Shown: positions 1-8,527, counted from the first letter of the stretch. The stretch: DNA of 64,000 nt from Pseudomonadota bacterium (GCA_021801025.1 JAJYYK010000005.1:62001-126000), one strand, 5' to 3'. Notes: generated by a model not told the origin, from the sequence alone. Numbers and translations: made by a program.

Positions 1-237
1 AGCCACAGCAGTAATCTGGTAAGCCACCGGACAGATACCGCAAATGCGCGCCACACTGTCGATAACGTCTTGATCTGATCGGCCTTCGAGCAACTTCTCG
101 AACAGACGGGGCGGTTCAAAGATTCTTAAATGAAGCCTGTCAATTTGTCCGTCACGAATCCGGATATCAAGCGCGCCTTCGCCTTCGACGCGCGCCAGGA
201 CAGGAACGTGAATTTCACCTGTTCTCAATTTACTCAT
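1..237 (-). CDS. hydA: [NiFe] hydrogenase large (alpha) subunit, group 3b, 3' end missing
   Basis: Only the first 79 residues are in the window; the gene runs off the left edge. The protein opens with the usual large-subunit start (ARVEGEGAL, residues 15-23). It reaches the L1 motif RICGIC at residues 64-69, whose cysteines hold the Ni-Fe centre. Subunits of this type form the catalytic half of soluble NAD(P)-linked hydrogenases (sulfhydrogenases). The ATG overlaps the stop of the small-subunit gene by 4 bp (ATGA), so the two are translationally coupled. The order hydB-hydG-hydD-hydA matches that of the Pyrococcus type I sulfhydrogenase operon. The C-terminal L2 motif cannot be checked. Confidence 0.88.
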   Translation of the reverse strand, partial: MSKLRTGEIHVPVLARVEGEGALDIRIRDGQIDRLHLRIFEPPRLFEKLLEGRSDQDVIDSVARICGICPVAYQITAVA

Positions 238-1058
238 CGTTTGATTCCTGGACTGGTGGTCGAGTCTGGCGCGGCCTGTGACTGCCATTGCATTCCAGAA
301 TTGAGGAATGGCTCGGCCTGGTTATTGATGAACAGCAATCGCTGGGCAATTTCGCGGGCAGACATGCCGCTGGCCGCAAAATGGGCACCCAACGCGGACA
401 CATTGGCCTGGATCGCCGGACCAAAACAGGCATAACAGTCGCGCTGCATTTTTGGGCAAATTGCCCCGCAACCAGTTTGGGTGACCGGCCCCATGCAGGG
501 TTTGCCTTGTGTCACCATGACACAGACGACATTTTGCCGCTTGCACTCCATACATACGGCATTTTGGTCCACATGAGGCATGTGACCCACCAGCAGTGCT
601 CTGGTCACAGCCAAGACTTGCTCTCCATTGACCGGGCAACCCCACAATTCCAGATCGACCTTGATAATTCGGGCAATGGGGCTGGATTCAGGCAACAGAT
701 CGAGGTACCCCGGTTGCGCATAGATGCCTGCCAGCCATTCGCCGCTGTCGTGCATGTTGCGCAGTGCCTGGATACCTCCGGAGGTCGCGCAAGCGCCGAT
801 CGTAATGACGTACCGGCTGTTTTCGCGTATGCGTTTGAGTCGTTCGGCATCCCTGGAGGTGGACACACTGCCCTCAATGAAGGCGATATCCACCATGGCA
901 TCCTCATCAATCGGCCCCGCTTCAGCAAAATGCAGGATATCCACAGTTTCAGCAAGGACCAGCAATCGTTCGCCCAGATTCAGAAAAGCGAGTTGACAGC
1001 CGTCGCAGGAGCTGAATTTGTGCACGGCAACCCTGGGTTTGGATAAGGCATTGTTCAT
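234..1058 (-). CDS. hydD: [NiFe] hydrogenase small (delta) subunit, group 3b
   Basis: The 274-residue protein has the small-subunit cysteine pattern: C18 and C21 (CDGC), C90 (GACATSGG) and C141 (GCPVNGE) for the proximal [4Fe-4S] cluster. A Cys-rich C-terminal part (C169, C172, C179, C188, C197, C201, C208, C211) fits two more clusters. There is no twin-arginine signal, so the enzyme is cytoplasmic, as expected for group 3. It relays electrons between the NiFe subunit and the beta/gamma diaphorase part. It starts 84 bp after hydG. The gap holds a dispersed hairpin element whose edge (AAGGATAAA) is the ribosome-binding site for this ATG. Confidence 0.92.
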   Translation of the reverse strand: MNNALSKPRVAVHKFSSCDGCQLAFLNLGERLLVLAETVDILHFAEAGPIDEDAMVDIAFIEGSVSTSRDAERLKRIRENSRYVITIGACATSGGIQALRNMHDSGEWLAGIYAQPGYLDLLPESSPIARIIKVDLELWGCPVNGEQVLAVTRALLVGHMPHVDQNAVCMECKRQNVVCVMVTQGKPCMGPVTQTGCGAICPKMQRDCYACFGPAIQANVSALGAHFAASGMSAREIAQRLLFINNQAEPFLNSGMQWQSQAAPDSTTSPGIKR

Positions 1059-1114
1059 TTTATCCTTTTTCCCTGCTGGTTTAAAACTCCGGCCTGAAGG
1101 CCGGTGACCTCATT
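1059..1114 (-). repeat. Short copy of dispersed hairpin element between hydG and hydD
   Basis: This 56-bp stretch contains the hairpin ACCGGCC-TTCA-GGCCGGA, followed by GTTTTAAACCAGCAGGG and AAAAAGGATAAA. The same flanks occur at 8758-8917, but there they are separated by about 90 extra bases and the hairpin is present twice. The element ends directly at the hydD start codon and contributes its Shine-Dalgarno sequence. Mobile-element origin is an inference. Confidence 0.7.
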
Positions 1115-1142
1115 ACTGAAATATCCATATGAAATATCCGGG

Positions 1143-1976
1143 TTAGGCACCCTTGTGTCCCCAATAAGGCGCCAGTTCATCGTAATTGAACACGGGACCG
1201 TCTTTGCAGACGAACTTCGCACCAAGCTGACAACGCCCACAGGAGCCCACCGCACACTGCACATTACGCTCCATACTGAACCAGATTCGCTTGTCGGGCA
1301 CGGCGCGTTGGCGCATGTCCTGTACCACCGCCTTCATCATCCCTTCCGGGCCGCACATCATGACGGAAGTCCGTTGCGGATCGATGTCGAGCTGGTCGAA
1401 AAACTGCGTGACCGGCCCGATGTGCCACGGCCAGAGTGCATCACCCGCATCTGCGGTCAACCAGACCTCGACATTGGGATACTGGCGCCAGAGGTCATAA
1501 CGTGCATGCCAGATGAAATCATTGGAATGTTTAACGCCCTGAATAATGTGAACATGTCCATAGCGGGCCTGGCAGCGCAACACATAGTCGATCAGGGAGA
1601 CAGACGGCGCACAGCCCAACCCGCCAGTCACAATGACCAGATCGGTACCTTCTGCTTCAACGACAGGCCAACCCCGGCCATAGGGACCGCGCAAACCAAG
1701 CCGATCACCCACCTGAAGTCGGCCCAGGTTGTTGGTCACCGAACCAACCTTGCGAATCGTGTGATCGATAATATGAATGTCGTCGGGATCGGAGACAATG
1801 GAAACAGGCACCTCGCCCATGCCCGGCAGGTAAAGCATATTGAACTGGCCTGGCGCAAAACGGTACTGCGACTGAATCACTGGATCGGTCAAGCGCAACT
1901 GGATACTGAACAGGTCGGCAGTCTCCTCGTGCCGTGCAATCACCTCAGCTTCATGGGGCATAAACGGATTATTCAT
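1143..1976 (-). CDS. hydG: Hydrogenase gamma subunit, FAD/NAD(P)-binding reductase
   Basis: This 277-residue ferredoxin-NADP reductase-like subunit carries electrons between the hydrogenase iron-sulfur chain and NAD(P). Visible motifs are the flavin-domain GPYG (97-100), the nucleotide-binding VTGGLGCAPS (about 116-125), MCGPEGMM (207-214), and a C-terminal [2Fe-2S] site with C241, C246, C249 and C257. The reading frame is open further upstream, but the chosen ATG overlaps the hydB stop by 4 bp (ATGA). The start of the protein (MNNPFMPHEAEV) also matches family N-termini. Family members in bacteria are annotated both as hydrogenase gamma and as sulfhydrogenase subunits. Which nicotinamide cofactor is used cannot be told from sequence. 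Confidence 0.9.
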   Translation of the reverse strand: MNNPFMPHEAEVIARHEETADLFSIQLRLTDPVIQSQYRFAPGQFNMLYLPGMGEVPVSIVSDPDDIHIIDHTIRKVGSVTNNLGRLQVGDRLGLRGPYGRGWPVVEAEGTDLVIVTGGLGCAPSVSLIDYVLRCQARYGHVHIIQGVKHSNDFIWHARYDLWRQYPNVEVWLTADAGDALWPWHIGPVTQFFDQLDIDPQRTSVMMCGPEGMMKAVVQDMRQRAVPDKRIWFSMERNVQCAVGSCGRCQLGAKFVCKDGPVFNYDELAPYWGHKGA

Positions 1977-3079
1977 GGCTCGTTTCTCTTGCACAGAACA
2001 GCCAATTCTCCGGTGACATCGATACCGACCGGACACCATGTGATGCAACGGCCACAGCCCACACAGCCACTGCGTCCGAACTGCTCTTCCCAGGTCCCGA
2101 ATTTGTGGGTCAACCACTGACGATAGCGATGTGATCGTTCGGATCGAATAACAATACCGTGGATATGACTGTGATCGGGGTTGAAACAGCTCTCCCATTG
2201 CCGAACGTGGCTGGCTTGTTGCCCGTCCAGAGAAATTTCGTCGACATGTGTCTGGCAGAAACAGGTGGGGCAGACCGCCGTGCAGTTGCCGCAACTCAGG
2301 CAGCGGTCATTCAGCGTTTGCCAATGTGGATGTTCCACCGCCGAAACCAGCTTCTCCTGTAGCGGGCCGGCCGGCAGGGTGCGGTGCTGCTGTCTGGCTG
2401 CCCGCAGGATTCCCGCATCGGCCTGTTCAGTTTGCTCTGCCGTTACTGCTTCAGTCTCCATCTGCAAAACGATGTCCAGACCGCGCCCGGTATGGGCTTC
2501 CAGAATAAATCCCGTATCGAGTTCGGACAGGACAAGATCGTAACCGGATCGCGCCTGCGGACCATCGCCGGTGGCTGTGCAAAAACAGGTGGCCGCCGAA
2601 CGCATACAGTGCACCGCAATCAGAAACAAACTTTGCCGCCGCTGGCTGTATTGCGGGTCGGGATGTGCGCCGCGCATGAAATGATGGTCATGGATGGACA
2701 GTGCGGCCAGATCACAGGCTCGCACCCCGATGATGGCGACGGGCCGCGTTTCGGTCAACGTATCATGGAAAGAAATGCCTCCACCGGGAAGGCGTTCGCT
2801 TTGCCACAGAGTTTCGCGCGCAACGAAAGTCATTGGTTTGATGGCTTGTGCGCCGGTGGCCCAGTCGAAACAGCGCCGGGATTCGGATTTTTCGAGTCGA
2901 TAACGACCAGGTGCCTGTTCATCCGTGATCCCGATGGGCAACTGTTCCACTTTCGTCAAAGCGTCGAAAACGATGGCATGATCACGAACTTGCGGCCCGA
3001 CCACGTCATAGCCTGCAGCCTTTAACTGGTCAATGAGGCTCTGAAACCGTTCTCGCGGAAGAAAGCGCTGTCTATTCAT
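1973..3079 (-). CDS. hydB: Hydrogenase beta subunit, 4Fe-4S protein
   Basis: This 368-residue iron-sulfur subunit of the group 3b hydrogenase bridges the small subunit and the gamma flavoprotein. Two ferredoxin-type [4Fe-4S] motifs are clear: C260-x2-C263-x2-C266-x3-C270, and C339-x2-C342-x2-C345-x3-C349. The N-terminal 250 residues are the domain typical of sulfhydrogenase/anaerobic sulfite reductase A-type beta subunits. It is the first gene of the hyd operon and starts 64 bp downstream of radA, after the radA terminator. No good Shine-Dalgarno lies close to this ATG, so the start is likely but not certain. Confidence 0.9.
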   Translation of the reverse strand: MNRQRFLPRERFQSLIDQLKAAGYDVVGPQVRDHAIVFDALTKVEQLPIGITDEQAPGRYRLEKSESRRCFDWATGAQAIKPMTFVARETLWQSERLPGGGISFHDTLTETRPVAIIGVRACDLAALSIHDHHFMRGAHPDPQYSQRRQSLFLIAVHCMRSAATCFCTATGDGPQARSGYDLVLSELDTGFILEAHTGRGLDIVLQMETEAVTAEQTEQADAGILRAARQQHRTLPAGPLQEKLVSAVEHPHWQTLNDRCLSCGNCTAVCPTCFCQTHVDEISLDGQQASHVRQWESCFNPDHSHIHGIVIRSERSHRYRQWLTHKFGTWEEQFGRSGCVGCGRCITWCPVGIDVTGELAVLCKRNEP

Positions 3080-3099
3080 GACGATTCACTTTTTACCTC

Positions 3100-3115
3100 A
3101 GTTCATATATGGACT
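3100..3115 (-). promoter_or_regulatory. Near-palindrome in front of the hydrogenase operon
   Basis: AGTTCATATATGGACT is a 16-bp palindrome apart from one mismatched pair. It sits in the only 44 bp available for a hydrogenase promoter between the radA terminator and hydB. The AT-rich core could double as a -10 region. No regulator can be named; the site does not look like an FNR box. Confidence 0.35.
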
Positions 3116-3118
3116 GGT

Positions 3119-3143
3119 AAAAATCTGACTGCAAGCAGTCAGA
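3119..3143 (-). terminator. Rho-independent terminator of radA
   Basis: Read on the minus strand, TCTGACTGC-TT-GCAGTCAGA is a perfect 9-bp stem with a 2-nt loop, followed by TTTTT. It begins at the base after the radA stop codon. Confidence 0.85.
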
Positions 3144-4505
3144 TCAGCTGTCCCGCAGATATTGTACCGCTTCCTGTAAATGCTTGATACCTGTTACGCT
3201 CATGCCATCAATAGTCTGTTTGGGTAAATTGGCATAAGGAAGCAAAGCATGGGTAAAACCCAACTTGGCGGCTTCTTTCAGTCGTTCTTGTCCTCGTTGT
3301 ACAGGCCGGATTTCCCCAGTTAAACCCACTTCGCCGAAAATAACAAGTTTTGATCCTATTGCCTTGTTTTTGAATGACGAAATAATAGCAGAAAGCAAAG
3401 CCAAATCGGCTGCAGGTTCGTTGATGCGCACACCACCCACTGCGTTGATGAACACATCCTGATCATGACAGGCGATCCCGCCATGTCGGTGCAAGACGGC
3501 AAGCAGCATGGCGAGCCGGTTTTGTTCCAGACCTACCGACAAACGACGTGGATTCGGGGTGGCGGCAGTTTCCACCAAGGCTTGAATTTCCACCAATAAT
3601 GGTCGCGTACCCTCTTGCGTCACCATGATGCAAGACCCAGGCACGCCGGCGTGATGACCTGACAGGAAAATCGCCGATGGATTGCTTACCCCTTTCAGCC
3701 CCACGTCGGTCATGGCGAACACACCTAATTCGTTGACCGCACCAAAACGGTTTTTAAAGGCGCGCACGAGACGAAAGCTGGAGCTGCTGTCACCTTCAAA
3801 ATACAACACGGTATCAACGATGTGTTCCAACACCCGTGGGCCAGCCAGCGCGCCCTCTTTGGTGACATGACCGACCAAAAATAAAGTCGTGCCGCTTTGT
3901 TTCGCGTAACGGGTCAGTTGTGCGGCGCACTCCCTCACCTGCGACACCGAGCCCGGTGCCGATTGCAAGGCATCCCAATATACGGTTTGAATGGAATCGA
4001 TGACCGCCACGGCAGGACGTTGCCGTTCCAATTCGACCAGAATTTGTCCCAATTGTATTTCTGCCAACACTTGCACAGGGCTACCGATCAATTGCAATCG
4101 TTGTGCACGCAAGGCAATTTGCCGGGCCGATTCTTCTGCACTGACATACAGTGTGGACAAACGAGTACCTACCGCGCCCAGCATCTGTAACAATAAAGTT
4201 GATTTACCTATGCCCGGATCGCCGCCGATCAGTATCACACCACCTTGAACTAATCCGCCGCCCAACACGCGATCCAGTTCATCCATGCCGGTCGCAAAAC
4301 GGGTATCTTCATCCAGCGTCACCTGACTCAAAGCCTGACTCGGACTGGAAGCAGCCAGCGCACGGTGCCGGTTGGCTTGATGCACCGTTTCAATGGCGGT
4401 TTCTAACAGCGTATTCCACGCCTGACAATGGGGGCACTGACCTTGCCATTTAGCGGACAATCCACCGCATTCACTGCAACAATATTGGGATTTTGTTTTA
4501 CTCAT
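3144..4505 (-). CDS. radA: DNA repair protein RadA
   Basis: The 453-residue protein has the full RadA layout. An N-terminal C4 zinc finger (C10, C13, C24, C27) is followed by a RecA-like ATPase with Walker A GGDPGIGKS (94-102). The RadA signature KNRFG lies near residue 250, and a C-terminal Lon-protease-like domain follows without the Lon catalytic serine. RadA drives branch migration during recombinational repair. It is preceded by a 135-bp region shared with a divergent gene at 4641 and followed directly by its own terminator, so it is likely a single-gene unit. Confidence 0.97.
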   Translation of the reverse strand: MSKTKSQYCCSECGGLSAKWQGQCPHCQAWNTLLETAIETVHQANRHRALAASSPSQALSQVTLDEDTRFATGMDELDRVLGGGLVQGGVILIGGDPGIGKSTLLLQMLGAVGTRLSTLYVSAEESARQIALRAQRLQLIGSPVQVLAEIQLGQILVELERQRPAVAVIDSIQTVYWDALQSAPGSVSQVRECAAQLTRYAKQSGTTLFLVGHVTKEGALAGPRVLEHIVDTVLYFEGDSSSSFRLVRAFKNRFGAVNELGVFAMTDVGLKGVSNPSAIFLSGHHAGVPGSCIMVTQEGTRPLLVEIQALVETAATPNPRRLSVGLEQNRLAMLLAVLHRHGGIACHDQDVFINAVGGVRINEPAADLALLSAIISSFKNKAIGSKLVIFGEVGLTGEIRPVQRGQERLKEAAKLGFTHALLPYANLPKQTIDGMSVTGIKHLQEAVQYLRDS

Positions 4506-4640
4506 GAATCAATGGCTCTCTGTCAATTTTAAGCGGGTGATATCTCAACCTGATGCCCATTTGCCTGAACAGCCGGGCAGGTGTATTCTGGCACATCACG
4601 GTGAATGCTGTGTAATAAAACTTAATGGAGAACAACGGCT

Positions 4641-5036
4641 ATGGCACATCAAATCCGCATTGCATTAATTGGCTTGGGCCAAGTAGGCGAAACCTTTGCC
4701 ATCAATTTACTTGAACGTATCCAAACGCAGCAAATCGCCGCAAAAATTGTTGCTGTGGCGGACCACAAGCAGGATTCCCCAGTGATGATGGGGTTTGCCC
4801 ACAGTGGCGTCTCAGTGTTTAAGGATGGGCTGGAAATTGCCAAGTTAGGCGACCAGGTAGACATTATTTTTGATTTGAGTGGTAGCGCTGCATTTCGCCA
4901 ACAATTGCGTGATGCCTTGCGCAATGGGGGAAATCAACACACCGTCATTGCGCCGGAGATCATCGCAAATTTGGTGTGGGCATTTTTCGGTGAAAAAGAA
5001 GCAATGCCCTCCCCACACGAAAAAACCGGCTATTAA
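4641..5036 (+). CDS. Short NAD(P)-binding Rossmann-fold protein, function unknown
   Basis: The 131-residue protein begins with a dinucleotide-binding motif (GLGQVGETFAINL, residues 11-23) followed by beta-alpha units (VAVADHKQD; VDIIFDLSG). This resembles the N-terminal half of homoserine dehydrogenase-like enzymes. The catalytic half of such enzymes is absent, so it may be a sensor or partner subunit, or a shortened enzyme. A good ribosome-binding site (GGAGAA, 8 nt before the ATG) supports expression. It stands alone, divergent from radA and convergent with trpS. No specific function is claimed. Confidence 0.7.
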   Translation: MAHQIRIALIGLGQVGETFAINLLERIQTQQIAAKIVAVADHKQDSPVMMGFAHSGVSVFKDGLEIAKLGDQVDIIFDLSGSAAFRQQLRDALRNGGNQHTVIAPEIIANLVWAFFGEKEAMPSPHEKTGY

Positions 5037-5082
5037 CCAGACACTGAGAGCCTGTCGGACTTAAAAAAATCGGCTGCAAATT

Positions 5083-5106
5083 GGCCTGTCCGGTGGCCTG
5101 TCCGGT
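5083..5106. repeat. Tandem 12-bp duplication
   Basis: GGCCTGTCCGGT occurs twice head to tail between the convergent ends of the 4641-5036 gene and trpS. It is too short and too few in copies to be anything more than a local duplication. Confidence 0.8.
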
Positions 5107-5130
5107 GCATATTTCACCGTTTTTAGGCAC

Positions 5131-6333
5131 CTAATCGTGGTTTAATCCCATCACTTGTCGCACATCGCGCATGGTGTCGCGCGCCAATTCACGTGCTTTT
5201 TCATTGCCATCCGCAATCAAATTACGTACCAGGGTGGGGTTTTCATTGTAATGGGCGGCACGTTCCTGTATCGGAACAAGTTCTTTCAATACTTGATCAA
5301 TCACCGGTTGCTTGCATTCCAGGCAACCGATGCCTGCACTACGACAGCCCACGCTGACCCAATCGCGCACGCCATCTTCCGAATACACCTGATGCAAGGC
5401 CCATACCGGGCATTTTTCCGGTGTGCCAGGATCGGTGCGTCGTACACGAGCCGGATCGGTCGGCATGATACGGATTTGTTTCGTCACCTCATCCGGGGTA
5501 TCCCGCAAGGAAATGGTGTTGTGATATGACTTGGACATTTTTTGCCCGTCCAGACCCGGCATGCGTGAAGCGCTGGTGAGCAAAGCTTGCGGTTCGGTGA
5601 GGATCACTTTTCCGCCTCCCTCAAGATAGCCGAACAAGCGTTCACGGTCGCCCAATGACAAATTTTGCTGCTCGTTCAGCAATGCATGGCCTGCTTCCAG
5701 TGCTTCCGTATCACCCTCTTGCTGATACCGGGTACGCAATTCCTCATACAGACGCGCTTTTTTCCCGCCCATTTTTTTTATTGCCGCTTCTGCCTTTTGT
5801 TCAAAGCCGGGTTCGCGTCCATACAGGTGATTGAACCGTCTTGCAATTTCCCGGGTAAATTCAATATGAGGCACCTGGTCTTCGCCCACCGGCACCAAAT
5901 TGGCACGATAGATCAGGATGTCCGCACTTTGTAACAGGGGATAACCCAAAAATCCATACGTGGAGAGTTCTTTTTCGGCTAATTTCTCTTGCTGGTCTTT
6001 ATAAGTGGGGACACGCTCCAACCAGGCCAAGGGGGTAAACATTGACAACAGCAAATGCAGTTCGGCATGTTCCGGAACCTGCGACTGAATGAACAATGTT
6101 GCCAAAGCAGGATCAATGCCCGCAGCCAACCAATCGACGACCATCTCCCAAATATTGTTCTGAATGACTTCCGGGGTGTCGTAATGCGTTGTCAGCGCGT
6201 GCCAATCCGCTACAAAAAACAAACATTCATGTTCATGCTGAAGTTTAATCCAGTTTTTTAATACGCCATGATAATGGCCAAGGTGCAGCTTGCCCGTTGG
6301 GCGCATGCCCGATAACACACGATTTGCATACAT
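5131..6333 (-). CDS. trpS: Tryptophanyl-tRNA synthetase
   Basis: This 400-residue class I aminoacyl-tRNA synthetase charges tRNA-Trp. The HIGH-type motif is HLGH (residues 17-20, within RPTGKLHLGHYHG) and the KMSKS loop is intact (GQKMSKSYHN). It is longer than the roughly 330-residue enterobacterial form, as is usual for the long bacterial TrpRS subtype. It lies 8 bp downstream of the M50 protease gene and is probably the last gene of a four-gene operon starting with the PHP phosphatase at 8527. Confidence 0.96.
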   Translation of the reverse strand: MYANRVLSGMRPTGKLHLGHYHGVLKNWIKLQHEHECLFFVADWHALTTHYDTPEVIQNNIWEMVVDWLAAGIDPALATLFIQSQVPEHAELHLLLSMFTPLAWLERVPTYKDQQEKLAEKELSTYGFLGYPLLQSADILIYRANLVPVGEDQVPHIEFTREIARRFNHLYGREPGFEQKAEAAIKKMGGKKARLYEELRTRYQQEGDTEALEAGHALLNEQQNLSLGDRERLFGYLEGGGKVILTEPQALLTSASRMPGLDGQKMSKSYHNTISLRDTPDEVTKQIRIMPTDPARVRRTDPGTPEKCPVWALHQVYSEDGVRDWVSVGCRSAGIGCLECKQPVIDQVLKELVPIQERAAHYNENPTLVRNLIADGNEKARELARDTMRDVRQVMGLNHD

Positions 6334-6341
6334 AATTGAAT

Positions 6342-7043
6342 TTAGCTCGTAATGGTTTGGATAAGATAAGCAATATCACCGCTACCGACGCCTGCCAGCA
6401 AGCTGGCCAACATAATCACTATTCCCATAATCGGGCTAAGCAGGACATTTAACCACCCTAACGCCATCAGAAAGATCAAGATATAAAAACCATAAGGTTC
6501 GATGTTGGCAACCCGCCATGCGTATTGGTTGGGCAGCAAGCTGACCAGGATGCGCCCACCATCCAGTGGGGGTAAAGGCAACAAATTCAGCGCCATAAGG
6601 ATAGCATTGATGAATATCCCTGCTGCACCCATCAGCACGAGAGGTTGGCTGTAACTGTCCCCCAGTACTACACCCAAATGGATGACCAATGCCCAAATCA
6701 TGGCCATAAACAAATTGGCAGCCGGGCCCGCTAAAGCGACCCACAACATATCTTGCTTGGGACGGCGCAAAGCAGAAAAATTGACTGGGACGGGCTTGGC
6801 CCAGCCAAACAGAATAAACCCCCCGCCCAATAATTTACTCATGATCAAAATAGACAGTGGCACCAATATCGTGCCAACTGGATCAATGTGTTTGAGTGGA
6901 TTAAGCGTTACCCGACCCAGCATCCAGGCACTTTTGTCACCGAAATACCGTGCGACATAACCGTGCGCAGCTTCGTGCAAGGTAATGGCAAAAATAACCG
7001 GGATTACCCAGATTGCAATTTTTTGTATAAGATTCAGTTCCAT
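6342..7043 (-). CDS. Site-2 protease family (M50) membrane metalloprotease
   Basis: This 233-residue polytopic membrane protein has the zinc motif HEAAH (residues 23-27) in its first hydrophobic segment. The second metal/active-site motif, NLLPLPPLDGGRI, lies near residues 152-164. It lacks the PDZ domains of RseP, so it belongs to the short M50 subgroup commonly found next to trpS in proteobacteria. Substrates are unknown. It directly abuts the yciO stop codon (0 bp gap), which indicates co-transcription. Confidence 0.88.
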   Translation of the reverse strand: MELNLIQKIAIWVIPVIFAITLHEAAHGYVARYFGDKSAWMLGRVTLNPLKHIDPVGTILVPLSILIMSKLLGGGFILFGWAKPVPVNFSALRRPKQDMLWVALAGPAANLFMAMIWALVIHLGVVLGDSYSQPLVLMGAAGIFINAILMALNLLPLPPLDGGRILVSLLPNQYAWRVANIEPYGFYILIFLMALGWLNVLLSPIMGIVIMLASLLAGVGSGDIAYLIQTITS

Positions 7044-7670
7044 TTATTCCAGTCCAAAAGGCGCCAATACGCCACGTCCACGGCGCAACAATTCGATCCC
7101 GCCCTGGCTCAAGTCCAACACGGTCGTCGGCTCAATACCACAGGCACCTGCATCAATAATCACATCCACTTGCCGTTCCAATCGCTCACGTATGGTATTT
7201 GCATCATGCATCGGCAAGGTTTCACCGGGCAAGATGAGCGTCATCCCCAACAGCGGTTCATTTAATTCCTCAAGCAGCGCCAATGTTACCGGATGTTCAG
7301 GGATACGCAATCCTATTGTACTGCGTTTCGGGTGTTGCAGGCGACGTGGTACTTCACGTGTCGCAGGCAGGATGAAGGTATAACTGCCAGGGGTATTGGC
7401 TTTGAGCAAGCGAAATTGCTGGTTATCAATTTGCGCGTACACACCGATCTCTGACAAATCCCGACACAGCAACGTAAAGTGATGGTTATCATCTACCCCA
7501 CGCAAGGCACGAATTCTGTCTTGCGCCTGTTTTTCACCCAACTGGCAGGCAATCGCATAACTGGAATCAGTCGGCAAAGCGATGAGCCCGCCGGACTTGA
7601 TAATCTGAACAGCTTGTTTAATCAATCTGGCTTGAGGATTTTCAGGGTGTACAGTAAACAGCTGAGCCAT
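7044..7670 (-). CDS. yciO: YciO-type Sua5/YrdC family protein
   Basis: This 208-residue protein belongs to the YrdC/Sua5/YciO superfamily, whose core members make threonylcarbamoyl-AMP for the t6A tRNA modification. Supporting segments are ALPTDSSYAIACQLG near the N-terminus, RIRALRGVDDNHHFTLLCR, TFILPATREVPRRLQHPKR and IDAGACG. Length and sequence fit the YciO branch rather than TsaC, so enzymatic activity is likely but less certain. The ATG at 7670 overlaps the stop of the upstream PHP gene by one base (TGATG). An open extension of 25 codons upstream lies inside that gene and was not used. Confidence 0.88.
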   Translation of the reverse strand: MAQLFTVHPENPQARLIKQAVQIIKSGGLIALPTDSSYAIACQLGEKQAQDRIRALRGVDDNHHFTLLCRDLSEIGVYAQIDNQQFRLLKANTPGSYTFILPATREVPRRLQHPKRSTIGLRIPEHPVTLALLEELNEPLLGMTLILPGETLPMHDANTIRERLERQVDVIIDAGACGIEPTTVLDLSQGGIELLRRGRGVLAPFGLE

Positions 7671-8527
7671 CAGTTTAAATCCCAGTTTTGCCAAATAGGC
7701 CGACAGGTGGCCGGCAATGCGGGTAAACGTCCCAAATCCCGCCACGTTTCACCGGGCGAATGAAAATCAGAGCCACGTGAAGCCAGCAGGCCGAATTGTT
7801 TTGCCAATTCGGTAAACCGTGCGCGTTGCTCTGGCGTATGGTTGCTGGTCACCACTTCGATGCCTTCGCCACCTGCAGCTGAAAAATCTCTGAGCAGTGC
7901 GCGCATCTTACCCGTTCCCAATGGGTATCTTCCTGGGTGCGCCAGCACCGCTTGTCCACCACTTACACGTATCCAGTCGACAGCGTCGGCAAGCGCAGCC
8001 CATTGATGTGACACATAGCCGGGTTTACCTCGCGTCATAAAACGCTTGAATACCGATTGTACATCGGCACAAATTCCCTGCTCAACCATATATCGCGCGA
8101 AATGCATACGTCCGATCAACTCAGGATTCATCGCATGACGCCAGGCACCCGCCAACGCATCATGAACACCGGCCTTCTCTAACTGAACTGCAATTTTGGC
8201 TGCGCGCTCCTTGCGCCCTGCCCTGATTGACGCCAAACCCGTTAATAAAGGCAGTGCATCGGGATTGATTCCCAATCCAACAATATGCAAAGTATTAGAT
8301 TCCCACGAAACCGAAATTTCAACGCCATTAATCAGCTGAATCTCCCAATGTTTCGCAGCCGCATGTGCTTCGGTCAAACCGCTGGTATCATCATGGTCAG
8401 TCAGCGCCAACACGTTGACACTTCGTTCCGCAGCTCTGGCAAGCAACTGTACAGGCGAAAGCACCCCGTCGGAAATGTTGGAATGGCAATGCAAATCAAT
8501 ATTGAGTGACGACATGTTGGACAGCAT
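7670..8527 (-). CDS. PHP-domain phosphatase, YciV/RnmAM-like (5'-3' exoribonuclease or 3',5'-nucleotide phosphatase)
   Basis: This 285-residue PHP-domain metal-dependent hydrolase has the metal-binding motifs DLHCHSNISDG (about 11-21) and ALTDHDDTSG (about 41-50). Further His/Asp ligands lie in VLAHPGRYP and the C-terminal GSDFHSPGE. Enterobacterial homologues (YciV/TrpH) act on short RNA and on 3',5'-bisphosphonucleotides. As in E. coli, it lies next to yciO. Two ATGs are possible (8527 and 8515); neither has a clear ribosome-binding site. It is the first gene of the phosphatase-yciO-M50-trpS operon. Confidence 0.87.
   Translation of the reverse strand: MLSNMSSLNIDLHCHSNISDGVLSPVQLLARAAERSVNVLALTDHDDTSGLTEAHAAAKHWEIQLINGVEISVSWESNTLHIVGLGINPDALPLLTGLASIRAGRKERAAKIAVQLEKAGVHDALAGAWRHAMNPELIGRMHFARYMVEQGICADVQSVFKRFMTRGKPGYVSHQWAALADAVDWIRVSGGQAVLAHPGRYPLGTGKMRALLRDFSAAGGEGIEVVTSNHTPEQRARFTELAKQFGLLASRGSDFHSPGETWRDLGRLPALPATCRPIWQNWDLN

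Noticed and set aside
1104-3025. Long plus-strand open frames opposite hydG and hydB
   Set aside because: They are antisense shadows of well-supported hydrogenase genes, without ribosome-binding sites or recognisable products.
5083-5106. Tandem 12-bp repeat as a possible CRISPR or repeat array
   Set aside because: Only two adjacent copies, no spacers, no cas genes.
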